Shown in pieces: positions 25,191 to 37,983 of a stretch of DNA of 64,000 nucleotides. The DNA lies in NCBI GenBank assembly GCA_014803525.1, contig JAAVBP010000005.1, positions 1 through 64,000 on the forward strand, given 5' to 3'. Under the pieces are notes generated by a model. That model saw nothing but the letters and a program-made list of their open reading frames with translations, was not told the origin of the DNA and made no database searches. Position 1 is the first letter of the stretch. The number at the start of each line of letters is the position of its first letter. The translations under genes and the position numbers were made by a program. Origin of the DNA: a bacterium (GTDB taxonomy: Bacteria > Pseudomonadota > Alphaproteobacteria > Rs-D84).

Positions 25191-25611
25191 CCTTAAAGCA
25201 TGAAAACATTGAAAAGCCCAGTAGGTATTTAGCGTGATCCAGGTCTGTCTTCATCTGGCGCACACGCAGGTGATGTGCAACCGCTAACTTTAAATCGCTG
25301 TCTACAACATTATGGTTTTCTGGATTAATAAATAATTCACGCACTGATTTGGCTTCTAACATCTTCTGTCTGACATTTTCGTTATCAGGTGCATTTTCCA
25401 GGGCCGATGTATAATTTTTCTCGGCACGCTGCAGTGATGTCTTCATTGACTCATATTCCTGTTTTAATGTGGCCTTTACCGCCCAGACATCAACATACAA
25501 TTCATCATTCTCATACGTCGTCAAATAACGCATATCCGTATTCAGGTTATATATCGGCACAACATAGTCTGCATACAACATTACGCCGCCGTTCTTGTGT
25601 TTTTTTGTCAT
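25177..25611 (-). CDS. Unknown cytoplasmic protein, 144 aa
   Basis: No family recognised. The N-terminal third is probably beta (MLYADYVVPIYNLNTDMRYLTTYENDELYVDVWAVK) and the remainder helical, with a probable coiled coil (YESMKTSLQRAEKNYTSALENA). The C-terminus LLGFSMFSCFKDAMR is hydrophobic. No signal peptide. It lies between small genes and the 5S rRNA on the same strand. Confidence 0.6.
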   Translation of the reverse strand: MTKKHKNGGVMLYADYVVPIYNLNTDMRYLTTYENDELYVDVWAVKATLKQEYESMKTSLQRAEKNYTSALENAPDNENVRQKMLEAKSVRELFINPENHNVVDSDLKLAVAHHLRVRQMKTDLDHAKYLLGFSMFSCFKDAMR

Positions 25612-25743
25612 TTTCCACCTCTTGTTTGGTTACAGTTAAACAAACACAAAACACCATTCGCAATCGCGAAAATAAAAAAGCTGATAAAATAAAATTTGGA
25701 GATTTAAAATTTATTCGGTTTTTAATGTCAGAAACTGGATTTA

Positions 25744-25860
25744 CTCTGGCGACGACCTACTCTTCCGTGGCTTAAGCCAAAGTACCATCGGCGATACGGG
25801 GTTTCCCTGTCTGGTTCGGAATGGAACAGAGGGTGGCTCCCGCTCAATAATCACCAGAAT
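25744..25860 (-). rRNA. rrf: 5S ribosomal RNA
   Basis: The minus strand has the conserved 5S core CCGAACC with GAGCGGGAGCCACCC upstream and GATGGTACTTTGGCTTAAGCC...GAGTAGGTCGTCGCCAG downstream; complementary ends (CTGGTGATTATT / GTCGCCAG) close helix I. Last gene of the rrn operon. Ends are approximate. Confidence 0.9.
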
Positions 25861-25907
25861 AAATCCAGCGAACATCATAATAACAATTTCAGAATCAATT
25901 GTCAACG

Positions 25908-25944
25908 TTCTCTTCAAGCATTCGTTTGATAAAATCAAACGATA

Positions 25945-25955
<11 letters not shown>
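25908..25955 (-). other. 3' arm of the 23S rRNA processing stem, with inserted hairpin
   Basis: The sequence after the 23S 3' end is complementary to 28690-28715 before its 5' end (ACTTTTTATCTTAT and GCTTGAAGAGAA arms). This is the usual RNase III substrate. A hairpin GTTTGATTTTATCAAAC interrupts only this arm. Confidence 0.8.
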
Positions 25956-28689
<2,734 letters not shown>

Positions 28690-28694
<5 letters not shown>

Positions 28695-28715
28695 ATCTTA
28701 TGCTTGAAGAGAAAG
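28690..28715 (-). other. 5' arm of the 23S rRNA processing stem
   Basis: Complementary to 25908-25955; see that entry. The pairing brings the two 23S ends together for processing. Confidence 0.75.
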
Positions 28716-28977
28716 TCTTCAAACATTAAAAAGAACTTAATGAGTTTTTAAGCATTTAAGTTGATTCTTGCTTCTCTAATTGAATTATCACTTTCGTGAT
28801 TACTCTATTTAGAAAGATTTTTGAGATTACGATGTTCAATAAATCAATTTCTTGATTTACGACATTAAAAACCGATTTACAATGTTTGCTAATAAAAGCA
28901 GATTCCGAAGATATTTATCGAAATATCTGGAATCAAAAACACAAAGATGTTTTTGATTCCAACCTCATCAAACTAAG
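28716..28977 (-). other. 16S-23S internal spacer, AT-rich, no tRNA-Ala
   Basis: About 260 bp between 23S and tRNA-Ile. Contains inverted repeats (GAATCAAAAACA/TGTTTTTGATTC around 28930) probably involved in processing. I searched by eye for tRNA-Ala(UGC), common here in Alphaproteobacteria, and found none. Confidence 0.7.
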
Positions 28978-29054
28978 TGGTGGGTCAGGAAGAACTCGAA
29001 TCTTCGACCTCCGCTGTATCAGAGCGGCATTCTAACCAACTGAACTACTGACCC
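28978..29054 (-). tRNA. tRNA-Ile (GAU)
   Basis: Minus strand: acceptor arms GGGTCAG/CTGACCC, anticodon loop CTGATAC (GAT), T-loop TTCGAGT, encoded CCA. 77 nt, in the 16S-23S spacer as in most bacteria. Confidence 0.95.
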
Positions 29055-29137
29055 AGCAGAAAAACACTCGTTTCAAAAAGAGATATTCAGACAGTCGCAT
29101 TCGGATTTGACCGTTTTCGTGTAAACGGTATTCTCTA

Positions 29138-30638
<1,501 letters not shown>

Positions 30639-30976
30639 TCTAAAAAACTTGTGGTTTAAGTCCCGTGCATATAAACAACACTGACATTATATCAGTTCGT
30701 CTTTACATATATATAATTCGCAAGACAAGTTTTTAACGAGGTTTAATATGTAAACCTACTACCTGTCTAGGATATGCACTTTTGACTTAGTCAAAGTTTG
30801 GATATTCCCAAATTCAACTGTCTGCACATCCCTTCTTGAATTTTGATGAGCTGCTTTTATTCACAATGTTTGCGGACTTAATCCAGATTTTTTCTTCCAG
30901 TTAAACCGCTTTATCTCAGGGGTTGGGAGCTTTCGTTTTCTTTTTTTTCGTTTGCTCTCAACTTGATTGCCGGCAC

Positions 30977-31005
30977 AGTATGCGGTCAAACTTGGAAAAA
31001 GTCAA
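30977..31005 (-). promoter_or_regulatory. rRNA operon promoter
   Basis: Minus-strand TTGACT (31000-31005), 17-bp spacer, CATACT (30977-30982), preceded by an A/T-rich UP-like tract (TTTAAATTATTTTCGAATTA). Confidence 0.8.
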
Positions 31006-31259
31006 GCGATAATTCGAAAATAATTTAAAAAAAATTTGAAAATCTTCTTAGAATTAGGAAAAATCGCCGGTTTTCCGGGATTTTTTACCTGATAAATTTC
31101 TTTAATTTTTTTTCATTTTTTTATTATTTTGCCCATAAAATGATTCGGATTTGCATAAAAAACCGATTCTGATTTGTTTTTTGCGGGGGTAAAAAACATT
31201 CGATTCGGCCAATCGAATCGAAAAAGCCGCATTTTGTGTTTTAAAAAGATGTGCTTTTG

Positions 31260-31268
31260 TGATATGAT
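31260..31268 (+). promoter_or_regulatory. Extended -10 promoter, leaderless
   Basis: TGATATGAT ends 7 nt before the ATG at 31276. No SD and only a weak -35. Confidence 0.5.
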
Positions 31269-31275
31269 TCGTATT

Positions 31276-32595
31276 ATGAAAGTAAGATTTGTTATTTTAA
31301 CGTCCCTGGTAATGGTATGTGGGGGCGGCCAGGCCCGGGCATCTGAATGCCTGGGGCCAGAATGTGATATTACACCGACGGCCGGCACGCCAACCGTATT
31401 AGGCATGGCGACAGAACGCGACACAATCACCACGCCCCAGGCGCCACGATATATTGCCCCGGCGCAACCACAATATATATATGCGGGCGCAATCCCAATG
31501 CGCAACATAAAGACAATAAGTGTCAAACCGGTACCAGAGGACACACGACGTGCCCTGTGGGATGGCGATCACGGCAAATACAAGGCTCGCACATACGACA
31601 AAACGGTCGATTGGCGCGACGGCGTACCGATTTGGGACGATTCGATCGTAAATTATAAGAGTAAAGATTTTAGCGACTGGTATCTGGAACCGGCACCAGA
31701 GGTTTATTTGCGTGATATAGACAGCCCTGACGAATCGATTTTCGCGCAATATGGCACGACCCCGGCGGCGCCAACAACCGAATCGATCGATGTAATTGAA
31801 TTATATAATCAAAATATGACAGATGCCGCCGCCACCCGCGCACGTGTCGAAGAATTGTTAACACCCCAGCGTCCGACCGAAAACATATGGGCGGATACAT
31901 TGGTTGTAAACAATGTAAATGATGCCGCGCCGTGCGTCCAGCCACGCCCAGAATACGTGGCCCAGGATATGACATCTGTTATTGCGATGGCATTTGGTGA
32001 CGGATGCCCGTTCGAATCGGAAACCGAATGCGAAATATGGCGGCGCAAGCCCATGATTCGCGAAACGGTATCACCGCGCAGCAACAAAGTGCGCCCAGAA
32101 TTGATGGAGTCATTTATTGCACGTGCCAAGTGTAACAAAAACATTGATGCATCAGATCCGACGGCGGCGCCATTACTGGACAGATATAAAATGTTAATGC
32201 GCAGCGCCCAGGCATGCTGCAGCGATGGTATGGTATACGCACTGCGCAATGCAGGCGCGTCAGATGGCCTGGTATACAAATTCATGGCGGACGATGCGAA
32301 TTTCTATAATCTGGGCAGTCGTTGTTTAATGACGACCGATGCAGAATTCGATGCCAAGTATCCAAATATGGCAACGGCCGTGGTCGCAGCCGACGTTCGC
32401 AACGGATGTTTATGCCGTGGACGCCAGTGGTTTACGGCCATGCTGGCCCCGTTTGTGGATGCATATGCGGCGGCGCCGGAATTTGCCCAGTCTAAATTTA
32501 ACTATACATATACAGATGGTCTGCAGCGCGAAATAACCGTTTCCATAAATAATGATGTGCAAAACGTGTTAAATCAATTAGCCCAGTGCCCATAA
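31276..32595 (+). CDS. Secreted protein, unknown, Cys-containing C-terminal half
   Basis: A 439-aa exported protein: signal peptide MKVRFVILTSLVMVCGGGQARA, a Pro/Thr-rich N-terminal third, DSIVNYKSKDFSDWYLEPAPEVYLRDIDSPDES near residue 120, PQRPTENIWADTLVV near 195 (compare PQRPSTDLWA in the gene at 4.8 kb), and a C-terminal half with several Cys (ACCSDGMVYALRNAG, GCLCRGRQWF). No known domain recognised. The ATG at 31276 gives the signal peptide and follows a -10 box by 7 nt; upstream ATGs lack one. Followed by a terminator. Confidence 0.7.
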   Translation: MKVRFVILTSLVMVCGGGQARASECLGPECDITPTAGTPTVLGMATERDTITTPQAPRYIAPAQPQYIYAGAIPMRNIKTISVKPVPEDTRRALWDGDHGKYKARTYDKTVDWRDGVPIWDDSIVNYKSKDFSDWYLEPAPEVYLRDIDSPDESIFAQYGTTPAAPTTESIDVIELYNQNMTDAAATRARVEELLTPQRPTENIWADTLVVNNVNDAAPCVQPRPEYVAQDMTSVIAMAFGDGCPFESETECEIWRRKPMIRETVSPRSNKVRPELMESFIARAKCNKNIDASDPTAAPLLDRYKMLMRSAQACCSDGMVYALRNAGASDGLVYKFMADDANFYNLGSRCLMTTDAEFDAKYPNMATAVVAADVRNGCLCRGRQWFTAMLAPFVDAYAAAPEFAQSKFNYTYTDGLQREITVSINNDVQNVLNQLAQCP

Positions 32596-32619
32596 AAATC
32601 CCCCACCGGGGGATTTTTT
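32594..32619 (+). terminator. Terminator of the 439-aa gene
   Basis: AAAAATCCCCC AC CGGGGGATTTTTT directly after the stop codon. Confidence 0.9.
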
Positions 32620-32662
32620 AGTATTTATAAGTCCAAATGAATGCCGAAAAAAAACGGTCGGA

Positions 32663-33325
32663 TTGGAATCCGTTCCCGAAAATCTGTTTTCAGGTGTGTA
32701 CGGCGCGGCATCCAGCATGTTTTATGGCACATTTTGGAATTGCACGAGTTTAAAAACCGTACCTGGCAAGCTGTTTTCTGGGGTATCAGGGGCGTCGTAC
32801 GGTATGTTCATATATACTTTCGCATACAGCGGGCTGGAATCTGTACCGGCCAGTTTGTTTGACGGCGTAAGTGGCGCCGCCGAAAAAATGTTCTTTTACA
32901 CATTTGCCCAGAGTCGTAATTTAAAATCTATCCCGGCGGGGCTGTTTAGTGGTGTAAATGGTGCCGCAAACAATATGTTTGAACTGACGTTTTATGCATG
33001 CCTGAATTTGATCGATGTGCCAGATGGACTGTTTGCGAATGTATCCGGCACGGCGGAATATATGTTTTCCGGTACATTTCAGCAAACCGCCATGACATCA
33101 ATTCCAGAAAATTTATTTGGGAAAAATATATCGGGCGAACTGTTAAATGACATGTTTACCCAAACGTTCAAGGATGCCTATTATTTAACCGGGCCGTCGG
33201 CACGTATAGATGGAAAATACCTGTACGAAATATGGCCAAATGCCACAGCGGACCAGGCCGGCGAATGTTACAACAGCGCAACCAAACTGTCTGATTACGA
33301 CACCATCCCCGACGTATGGAAATAA
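32663..33325 (+). pseudogene. 5'-truncated BspA-like LRR gene
   Basis: Encodes about 220 aa of repeats like those of the protein at 12.1 kb (VPENLFSGVYGAASSMFYGTF ...) and the same C-terminal cap (IDGKYLYEIWPNAT ... DTIPDVWK). No signal peptide, PKD-like part or credible ATG precedes it: the ORF-track start is a TTG inside a repeat, and the frame runs upstream without a start into the previous terminator. The C-terminus is intact, so a 5' deletion next to the terminator is likely. It could be a recombination reservoir for the intact paralogue, which is inference. Confidence 0.65.
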
Positions 33326-33446
33326 TTCGCCCCCATGGAAACGTATGAATATAATGCGCATGGGCGGTTCTTAGATAAGTGGCCGTAAAGCACTTTCTGG
33401 ATTGCCATGTCGGAAATAATTTCTCCTTTTTATCTATTTCACTAAT

Positions 33447-33476
33447 AAAAATCCCCGGCATTTGGCGGGGATTTTT
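33447..33476 (-). terminator. Terminator of HTH cassette 1
   Basis: AAAAATCCCCGGCATTTGGCGGGGATTTTT hairpin at the stop of the HTH gene. A near-copy ends cassette 2 at 61.63 kb. Confidence 0.9.
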
Positions 33477-33477
33477 A

Positions 33478-33726
33478 TTATTTACGCATATATGGTGGAA
33501 TCCAACCGTCATCAAACAGTTGCTTTATATATTCTGCGTCCTGGCCGACGGCGTGCATAAATTGATACAGTTGATATACACTTATTGTAACAATGCCCTT
33601 TTCCAGGGCGAAATACACGCCCGGCGAAATGTGCATTTTGTTGGCAACCTTTTGTGGCATTAATCCCTTGCGCGCACGCCGCATATGTTTTTTTAGTTTA
33701 TCTTGAAATTCGACTTCTGTTTTCAT
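33478..33726 (-). CDS. XRE-like HTH protein, cassette 1
   Basis: An 82-aa putative DNA-binding protein. MKTEVEFQDKLKKHMRRARKG is a basic helix, then MPQKVANKMHISPGVYFALEKGIVTISVYQLYQFMHAVG matches a lambda-repressor/XRE helix-turn-helix (helix 2 QKVANKM, helix 3 SPGVYFALEKG), and the end is QDAEYIKQLFDDGWIPPYMRK. The protein at 61.4 kb differs at two residues only (V/A twice). GGAGG precedes the ATG. It sits about 20 nt downstream of leader RNA copy 5's terminator-like hairpin; control by that RNA is the obvious hypothesis. It could alternatively be a small RNA-binding regulator. Confidence 0.8.
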   Translation of the reverse strand: MKTEVEFQDKLKKHMRRARKGLMPQKVANKMHISPGVYFALEKGIVTISVYQLYQFMHAVGQDAEYIKQLFDDGWIPPYMRK

Positions 33727-33744
33727 TGTATTCCTCCGTTATAA

Positions 33745-33899
33745 AAAATTCCGCATTGATGAGATGCGGTTGGAGGTTGAGAACTACTGTCAGGAGTAGT
33801 GTTGCTTATTCAATATATTCGCAACCCTCCAACCACCGTTGGAGTAATGATTCCTGACAAAATTGGTTCTCACACCTCGCATCGGTCATCACCCGATGC
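33745..33899 (-). ncRNA. Leader RNA copy 5, upstream of HTH cassette 1
   Basis: Minus strand. First hairpin GCATCGG/CCGATGC, long helix GAGGTGTGAGAAC...TGTCAGGA paired with TCCTGACA...GTTCTCAACCTC, inner hairpins CTCCAAC/GTTGGAG and GTTGC/GCAAC with loop GAATATATTGAATAA, and a terminal hairpin CCGCAT/ATGCGG (33751-33769) followed by AATTTTTT. The long-helix sequence differs from copies 3 and 4 but pairs fully. It ends about 20 nt before the HTH start. Confidence 0.85.
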
Positions 33900-33905
33900 A
33901 GGGGT

Positions 33906-33934
33906 ATTATAACGGATTAAAATACCATTTGCAA
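33906..33934 (-). promoter_or_regulatory. Sigma-70 promoter of leader RNA copy 5
   Basis: Minus-strand TTGCAA (33929-33934), 17-bp spacer, TATAAT (33906-33911). Confidence 0.85.
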
Positions 33935-33985
33935 ATTATTTACTGGATTGCTTCACTGCGTTCGCGACGACAGCGATGAGCCATC
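33935..33985. repeat. REP-like palindrome beside leader RNA copy 5
   Basis: ATTTACTGGATTGCTTCACTGCGTTCGCGACGAC, related to the repeat at 241-285 and to 47.15 kb. Continuous with the promoter region, which supplies the empty site for the element at 69-240. Confidence 0.5.
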
Positions 33986-34000
33986 TGAACACTGAACACT

Positions 34001-34028
34001 AAAAAACCCGGTGTTTACCGGGATTTTT
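34001..34028 (-). terminator. Terminator of ybaB
   Basis: AAACCCGGT GTTT ACCGGGATTTTT hairpin just after the ybaB stop, U-run on the minus strand. Confidence 0.85.
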
Positions 34029-34034
34029 ATGACC

Positions 34035-34334
34035 TTAATCTGGCATTGGCATGCCGGCGGTGGCTTCGCCCATTATCTTGTCGATTGTGGCGTCCGCTTT
34101 TTCTTTGGCGTCACGAAATGCCGTCGCAACCGTTTCCGCAATTGTCGCCGCATCACGCGATGCTAATTCATCACTGATTTTCAGATCTTTTAAATCATAT
34201 TTACCGGTCAGCGTCACAATACATGCACCGCCATCTGCGATACCACGCACTGTTGTTTTATCCAACAATGCCTGCGCTGCGGCAACCTTGTCCTGCAAGA
34301 CCCGGGCCTGTTCCATAAATGATTCCATATCCAT
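34035..34334 (-). CDS. ybaB: YbaB/EbfC nucleoid-associated protein
   Basis: A 99-aa DNA-binding protein of the YbaB/EbfC family: MEQARVLQDKVAAAQALLDKTTVRG helix, the beta part GGACIVTLTGKYDLKDLKISDEL, then helix AETVATAFRDAKEKADATIDKIMGEATAGM. Forms a dimer that binds DNA and affects nucleoid structure. Usually sits between dnaX and recR; neither is here. SD GGAGG upstream. A terminator separates it from the HTH cassette. Confidence 0.88.
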   Translation of the reverse strand: MDMESFMEQARVLQDKVAAAQALLDKTTVRGIADGGACIVTLTGKYDLKDLKISDELASRDAATIAETVATAFRDAKEKADATIDKIMGEATAGMPMPD

Positions 34335-34361
34335 TTTATTCCTCCGTTAATATCAAATTTA

Positions 34362-34383
34362 CGGCGCCCGGAATGGGCGCCGC
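34362..34383 (-). terminator. Hairpin after pnp
   Basis: GGCGCCCATTCCGGGCGCC is a strong stem just past the pnp stop, but only a mixed A/T run follows on the minus strand, so it may serve mRNA stability rather than intrinsic termination. Confidence 0.5.
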
Positions 34384-34387
34384 ATTT

Positions 34388-36598
34388 TTATTTATCGGCC
34401 TTGTCCGCTTTTTCAGCTTTATCGGCTTTTGGGGTTTCCGCGCCTGTCTTCTGGTCGATACCAACCATCGACATACGCGTTTTACCACGTTTATCCGCGC
34501 CCAGGTATTTTACATATACCGCATCGCCTTCTTTGTATCCGGCGTCGGCAATTTTATCAATACGTTTGCCGGTAATTTCGGAAATATGAACCATTGATTC
34601 AAATCCGTTCAATACCTTTACAAACAAACCGAAATCTTTGACACCGGAAACCGTGCCGGCATAGATCTGGCCAACCTCGGGCTCTGCAATGATTTCCTTG
34701 ATACGACGAATGGCTTCGTCTGCATCTTCGCGTGTCACTGCCATGATTTTTACCGTGCCATCATCTTCCAAGTCGATGTTTGTGTTTGTTTCGCGTGTCA
34801 GGGCCTGGATAACCACCCCGCCCTTGCCGATAACATCACGAATCTTGTCCGGATTGATGTTCATTGTGTACATCTGGGGTGCGTATTCGGATACCTTCTC
34901 ACGCGGTGCAGAAATCGCCGCATTGATTTTGCCCAAGATGTGCATACGGCCGTCGCGTGCCTGGGCCAATGCACGTTCCATGATTTCAAATGTAATGGAT
35001 GTAATTTTAATATCCATCTGCAGGGCTGTGATACCCTGGTCTGTACCGGTTACCTTGAAATCCATATCACCCAGGTGGTCTTCATCACCCAAGATATCGG
35101 TCAGAACCGCATAGTCATCACCCTCTTTGATTAATCCCATTGCAATACCTGCAACCGGACGCGTTAACGGCACACCACCATCCATCATGGCCAATGTTGC
35201 GCCACATGTTGTCGCCATGGACGAAGAACCGTTTGATTCCAAAATATCGGATACAACACGGATTACATAGTCGAATTTTTCACGTGTCGGTACCATCGGG
35301 TGCAATGCGCGCCATGCCAGGTTACCATGACCTAATTCACGACGTGACGGGGATTTCAGCCCCTTGCATTCGCCAACGGAATAACCCGGGAAATTATAGT
35401 TCAAAAAGAAATCTTTTTCCTGGGATCCATCCAGTGTTTCGATCGGTAATGCATCCTTGCCGCCACCCAGTGTGAGTGTCACCAGCGCCTGGGTTTCACC
35501 GCGTGTGAACAATGCAGATCCGTGTGCACGTGGCAGCACGCCCAATTCGATTTCAATCGGACGAACAGTCTTGGTGTCACGACCATCGATACGCGGTTTT
35601 CCCGCCAAGATATTGCCGCGCATGATGCGTGCAGTGATGTTTTCAACAATTTCATCCGCAAAAGATTCCAACGTGGATGTAGCCAGCGCAGAATCAACAA
35701 ACATTTCCGGTATCATGGCCTTGGCCGCGGCATGGATTTCCGCCAATTTATCCAGACGATCCAGTTTTTCCTTGATCCCCAGCGCGTTTTCGATATCGCC
35801 CGCAAATTTTTCAAATGCAGATTCCATCGCAACATATTCCGGTGATTTTTCCGGCACGGCCCAACGTTCTTTGCCGGCCTTTGCCGCCAGTTCGTTGATC
35901 GCGTTAATTACCGCCTGTTGCGCGTCAAAACCAAATTTAACCGCACCCAGAACCGTCTTTTCATCCAGTTCGCCGATTTCAGATTCAACCATCAAAACAC
36001 CATCTTTGGTGGCGGCCACAACCAAGTCCATTTCCATATCTTCGGTTTCTTTGCGTGACGGGTTCAATACATATTTACCGTCGGCATATCCAACACGCGC
36101 CGCGCCAATCGGGCCCTGGAACGGAACACCGGACAACGCCAATGCCGCAGATGACGCAATCATGGCCAGGATATCCGGCTGATTCTTTTTGTCATATGAA
36201 AATACCTGGGCAATAATCTGAACCTTGTTCTTGAACGTTTCCGGGAACAGCGGGCGAATCGGACGATCGATCAAACGTGCGGTCAATGTTTCCGGTGTTG
36301 ATGCCTTGCCTTCGCGTCTGTCGCGTGAACCCGGAATGCGGCCGGCCGATGCATATTTTTCCTGATAATCAACGGTCAGTGGGAAAAAGTCCTGACCCTC
36401 GACCGCGGTCTTTTCCGCGCAGACCGTTGCCAGAACCATTGTTTCGCCCATTGTGGCCAATACCGCGCCACACGCCTGTTTCGCCATACGGCCCGTTTCC
36501 AAACGCAGGGTTGCGTCACCATACGGAATTTCAACGTAAACCGGGTGATTCAACGGATGTGCGTCATCTTTGCCTTTTTTAAATAAACCAAATACCAT
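34388..36598 (-). CDS. pnp: Polyribonucleotide nucleotidyltransferase (PNPase)
   Basis: A phosphorolytic 3'-5' exoribonuclease of the RNA degradosome. 736 aa: two RNase PH-like domains (first with FFPLTVDYQEKYASAGRIPG, second with ETQALVTLTLGG and SVGECKGLKSPSRRELGHG), then KH domain (DKIRDVIGKGGVVIQALTRET near residue 570) and S1 domain (GQIYAGTVSGVKDFGLFVKVLNG), and a short Lys/Asp/Ala repeat tail (EKADKADK). Normal length. rpsO, the usual upstream partner, is not adjacent. SD GGAG before the start. Confidence 0.97.
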   Translation of the reverse strand: MVFGLFKKGKDDAHPLNHPVYVEIPYGDATLRLETGRMAKQACGAVLATMGETMVLATVCAEKTAVEGQDFFPLTVDYQEKYASAGRIPGSRDRREGKASTPETLTARLIDRPIRPLFPETFKNKVQIIAQVFSYDKKNQPDILAMIASSAALALSGVPFQGPIGAARVGYADGKYVLNPSRKETEDMEMDLVVAATKDGVLMVESEIGELDEKTVLGAVKFGFDAQQAVINAINELAAKAGKERWAVPEKSPEYVAMESAFEKFAGDIENALGIKEKLDRLDKLAEIHAAAKAMIPEMFVDSALATSTLESFADEIVENITARIMRGNILAGKPRIDGRDTKTVRPIEIELGVLPRAHGSALFTRGETQALVTLTLGGGKDALPIETLDGSQEKDFFLNYNFPGYSVGECKGLKSPSRRELGHGNLAWRALHPMVPTREKFDYVIRVVSDILESNGSSSMATTCGATLAMMDGGVPLTRPVAGIAMGLIKEGDDYAVLTDILGDEDHLGDMDFKVTGTDQGITALQMDIKITSITFEIMERALAQARDGRMHILGKINAAISAPREKVSEYAPQMYTMNINPDKIRDVIGKGGVVIQALTRETNTNIDLEDDGTVKIMAVTREDADEAIRRIKEIIAEPEVGQIYAGTVSGVKDFGLFVKVLNGFESMVHISEITGKRIDKIADAGYKEGDAVYVKYLGADKRGKTRMSMVGIDQKTGAETPKADKAEKADKADK

Positions 36599-36752
36599 TA
36601 GTTTTCTCCATTTTTTAAAGTTTGTTTATTTCGTGCGGAGAAAATTATTCGTTCTTGCATTCTGGGGACGTCATAAAAAATGCAAAAATGAACAATTTTC
36701 AACCCCGCACATATTAATTATAGATGATATTTATCTGTTTGCAAATAAAATA

Positions 36753-36772
36753 ACGGGGCATGTGCCCCGCCC
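36753..36772 (-). terminator. Terminator after the sspB-phosphotransferase operon
   Basis: Minus strand: GCGGGGC ACAT GCCCCGTTATTTTATTT immediately after the stop codon. Confidence 0.75.
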
Positions 36773-37504
36773 TTATTCCGCCGCCTGGTACAGGCGTATG
36801 TATTCAAACACCGTCTTCATAATCAGGGCACCTGCCCCGCGTTTATCCAGAAAACGGCGTGCACGCATTAAATCGCCATGCATGTCACAGAATGCGGCAC
36901 TTTCCCAATCAATAAACGCAACAATATCGCCAGTATCGGGATCCACGACAAAATTGCCACCGATATCATTGTGATACCATCCGTAAAACATCCCAGGCCT
37001 GACATCTGCGGGTTTCATATGACGGATCGATTCGGGATCACTGCGCCCCAATTCAAATATAAACGCAGCCAATTGATTGGCGATTTTATCTTCGTGGCGC
37101 AGTATTGTATCGGTATCCATATCCGCCAATGTTTTACCGGCGTGAAAATCGTACTTTAATACGTCCATGCCATTAAATTCCAAGATTTCCATTTTCGGAA
37201 TATATATCGGCGATATGTCACGAAATGCGTCGGCAAACATTTTCTCGCGGCGCGGACTGTCGGCGCGTGCGGCGACCAGTGGAAATTTATACGCAACCAC
37301 GTCATCCAGTACAACGATTATCTTTTTCATGCCGCCATGACCGGAATATGTCCGGGCACGACCGTTTGGGCGTCCGGCGTCCCGACGCGCAAAATCAATA
37401 TATTGTTTGATATCGTAATTCAGACGTGTACGTACGCGATGACGCAATTTCTTGTTCGGTATAAAACCGCATACGACATTTGCCGCCGCCTTTTTAATTC
37501 CCAT
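36773..37504 (-). CDS. Choline/aminoglycoside-kinase-like phosphotransferase
   Basis: A 243-aa cytoplasmic protein. The C-terminal half carries the phosphotransferase signature YGWYHNDIGGNFVVDPDTGDIVAFIDWESA (near 170-200): catalytic HND with a following Asn, and the DWE metal-binding motif. The N-terminus CGFIPNKKLRHRVRTRLNYDI resembles the FIPNKKLRxxxR segment found in LPS/capsule glycosyl and phosphotransferases. A sugar-phosphorylating role in surface polysaccharide synthesis is possible, but the substrate is unknown. Its ATG overlaps the sspB stop by 1 nt (TAATG), so they are translationally coupled. This coupling with a proteolysis adaptor is unusual. Confidence 0.75.
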   Translation of the reverse strand: MGIKKAAANVVCGFIPNKKLRHRVRTRLNYDIKQYIDFARRDAGRPNGRARTYSGHGGMKKIIVVLDDVVAYKFPLVAARADSPRREKMFADAFRDISPIYIPKMEILEFNGMDVLKYDFHAGKTLADMDTDTILRHEDKIANQLAAFIFELGRSDPESIRHMKPADVRPGMFYGWYHNDIGGNFVVDPDTGDIVAFIDWESAAFCDMHGDLMRARRFLDKRGAGALIMKTVFEYIRLYQAAE

Positions 37505-37968
37505 TACTGCTTCCTGTTTTTACGAAATTCATCCAGTGATACAACACGTCCCGGATCCGGCACCGTGCCCGGTTTATCATCCAATGGCAATTCCATATCA
37601 TTGTCGGCGGCCGGATTTACCTTTGGATGAAAAGACAACATGAAATCCACCGACGGATCCTTGAATTCCACCAATGCAGAAAACGGCACGCGTATAAAGA
37701 ACGGTCGACCATCAAATGTCAACTGGACACCGAATTCTTTGTCAGATACGTGCAGGTTGTTATAAGAATACTGCAGAACAATTGTCATAATATCTGGATA
37801 TCGTATACGCAGAAAGTCCGGCAGAACCACCCCAGCCTCACGCGTTTTGAATGTGATATAAAAGTGCGTGCCATCGGCCAGCCCATTAAATTGGGCGTGT
37901 GTTAGCGCATCTTTGACCACGGTTTTCAGCGCGCGATCCAACAGTGATTGATAATCTATTTTACTCAT
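37504..37968 (-). CDS. sspB: SspB-type ClpXP adaptor
   Basis: The adaptor that delivers ssrA-tagged proteins to ClpXP. 154 aa of the alphaproteobacterial type: IDYQSLLDRALKTVVKDAL helix, GTHFYITFKTREAGVVLPDFL, MTIVLQYSYNNLHV and FTIRVPF-like RVPFSALVEFKDPSVDF form the substrate-binding barrel; the C-terminal tail ends in VVSLDEFRKNRKQ, the short ClpX-docking motif. Good length. It precedes the phosphotransferase and follows recF by 15 bp. Confidence 0.9.
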   Translation of the reverse strand: MSKIDYQSLLDRALKTVVKDALTHAQFNGLADGTHFYITFKTREAGVVLPDFLRIRYPDIMTIVLQYSYNNLHVSDKEFGVQLTFDGRPFFIRVPFSALVEFKDPSVDFMLSFHPKVNPAADNDMELPLDDKPGTVPDPGRVVSLDEFRKNRKQ

Positions 37969-37983
37969 CCTTATTCCTTTGAA

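Larger units (their letters stand above)
30639..31275. other. rrn leader and promoter region, no gene seen
   Basis: Holds the rrn leader (about 330 nt) and, beyond the promoter, an AT-rich tract of about 270 bp. A minus-strand ORF at 31113-31544 overlaps the next gene and is treated as a shadow. Confidence 0.6.

Noticed and set aside
31113-31544. 143-aa minus ORF opposite the 31.3-kb gene
   Set aside because: Antisense shadow of a good plus-strand gene and of the AT-rich tract; no SD.
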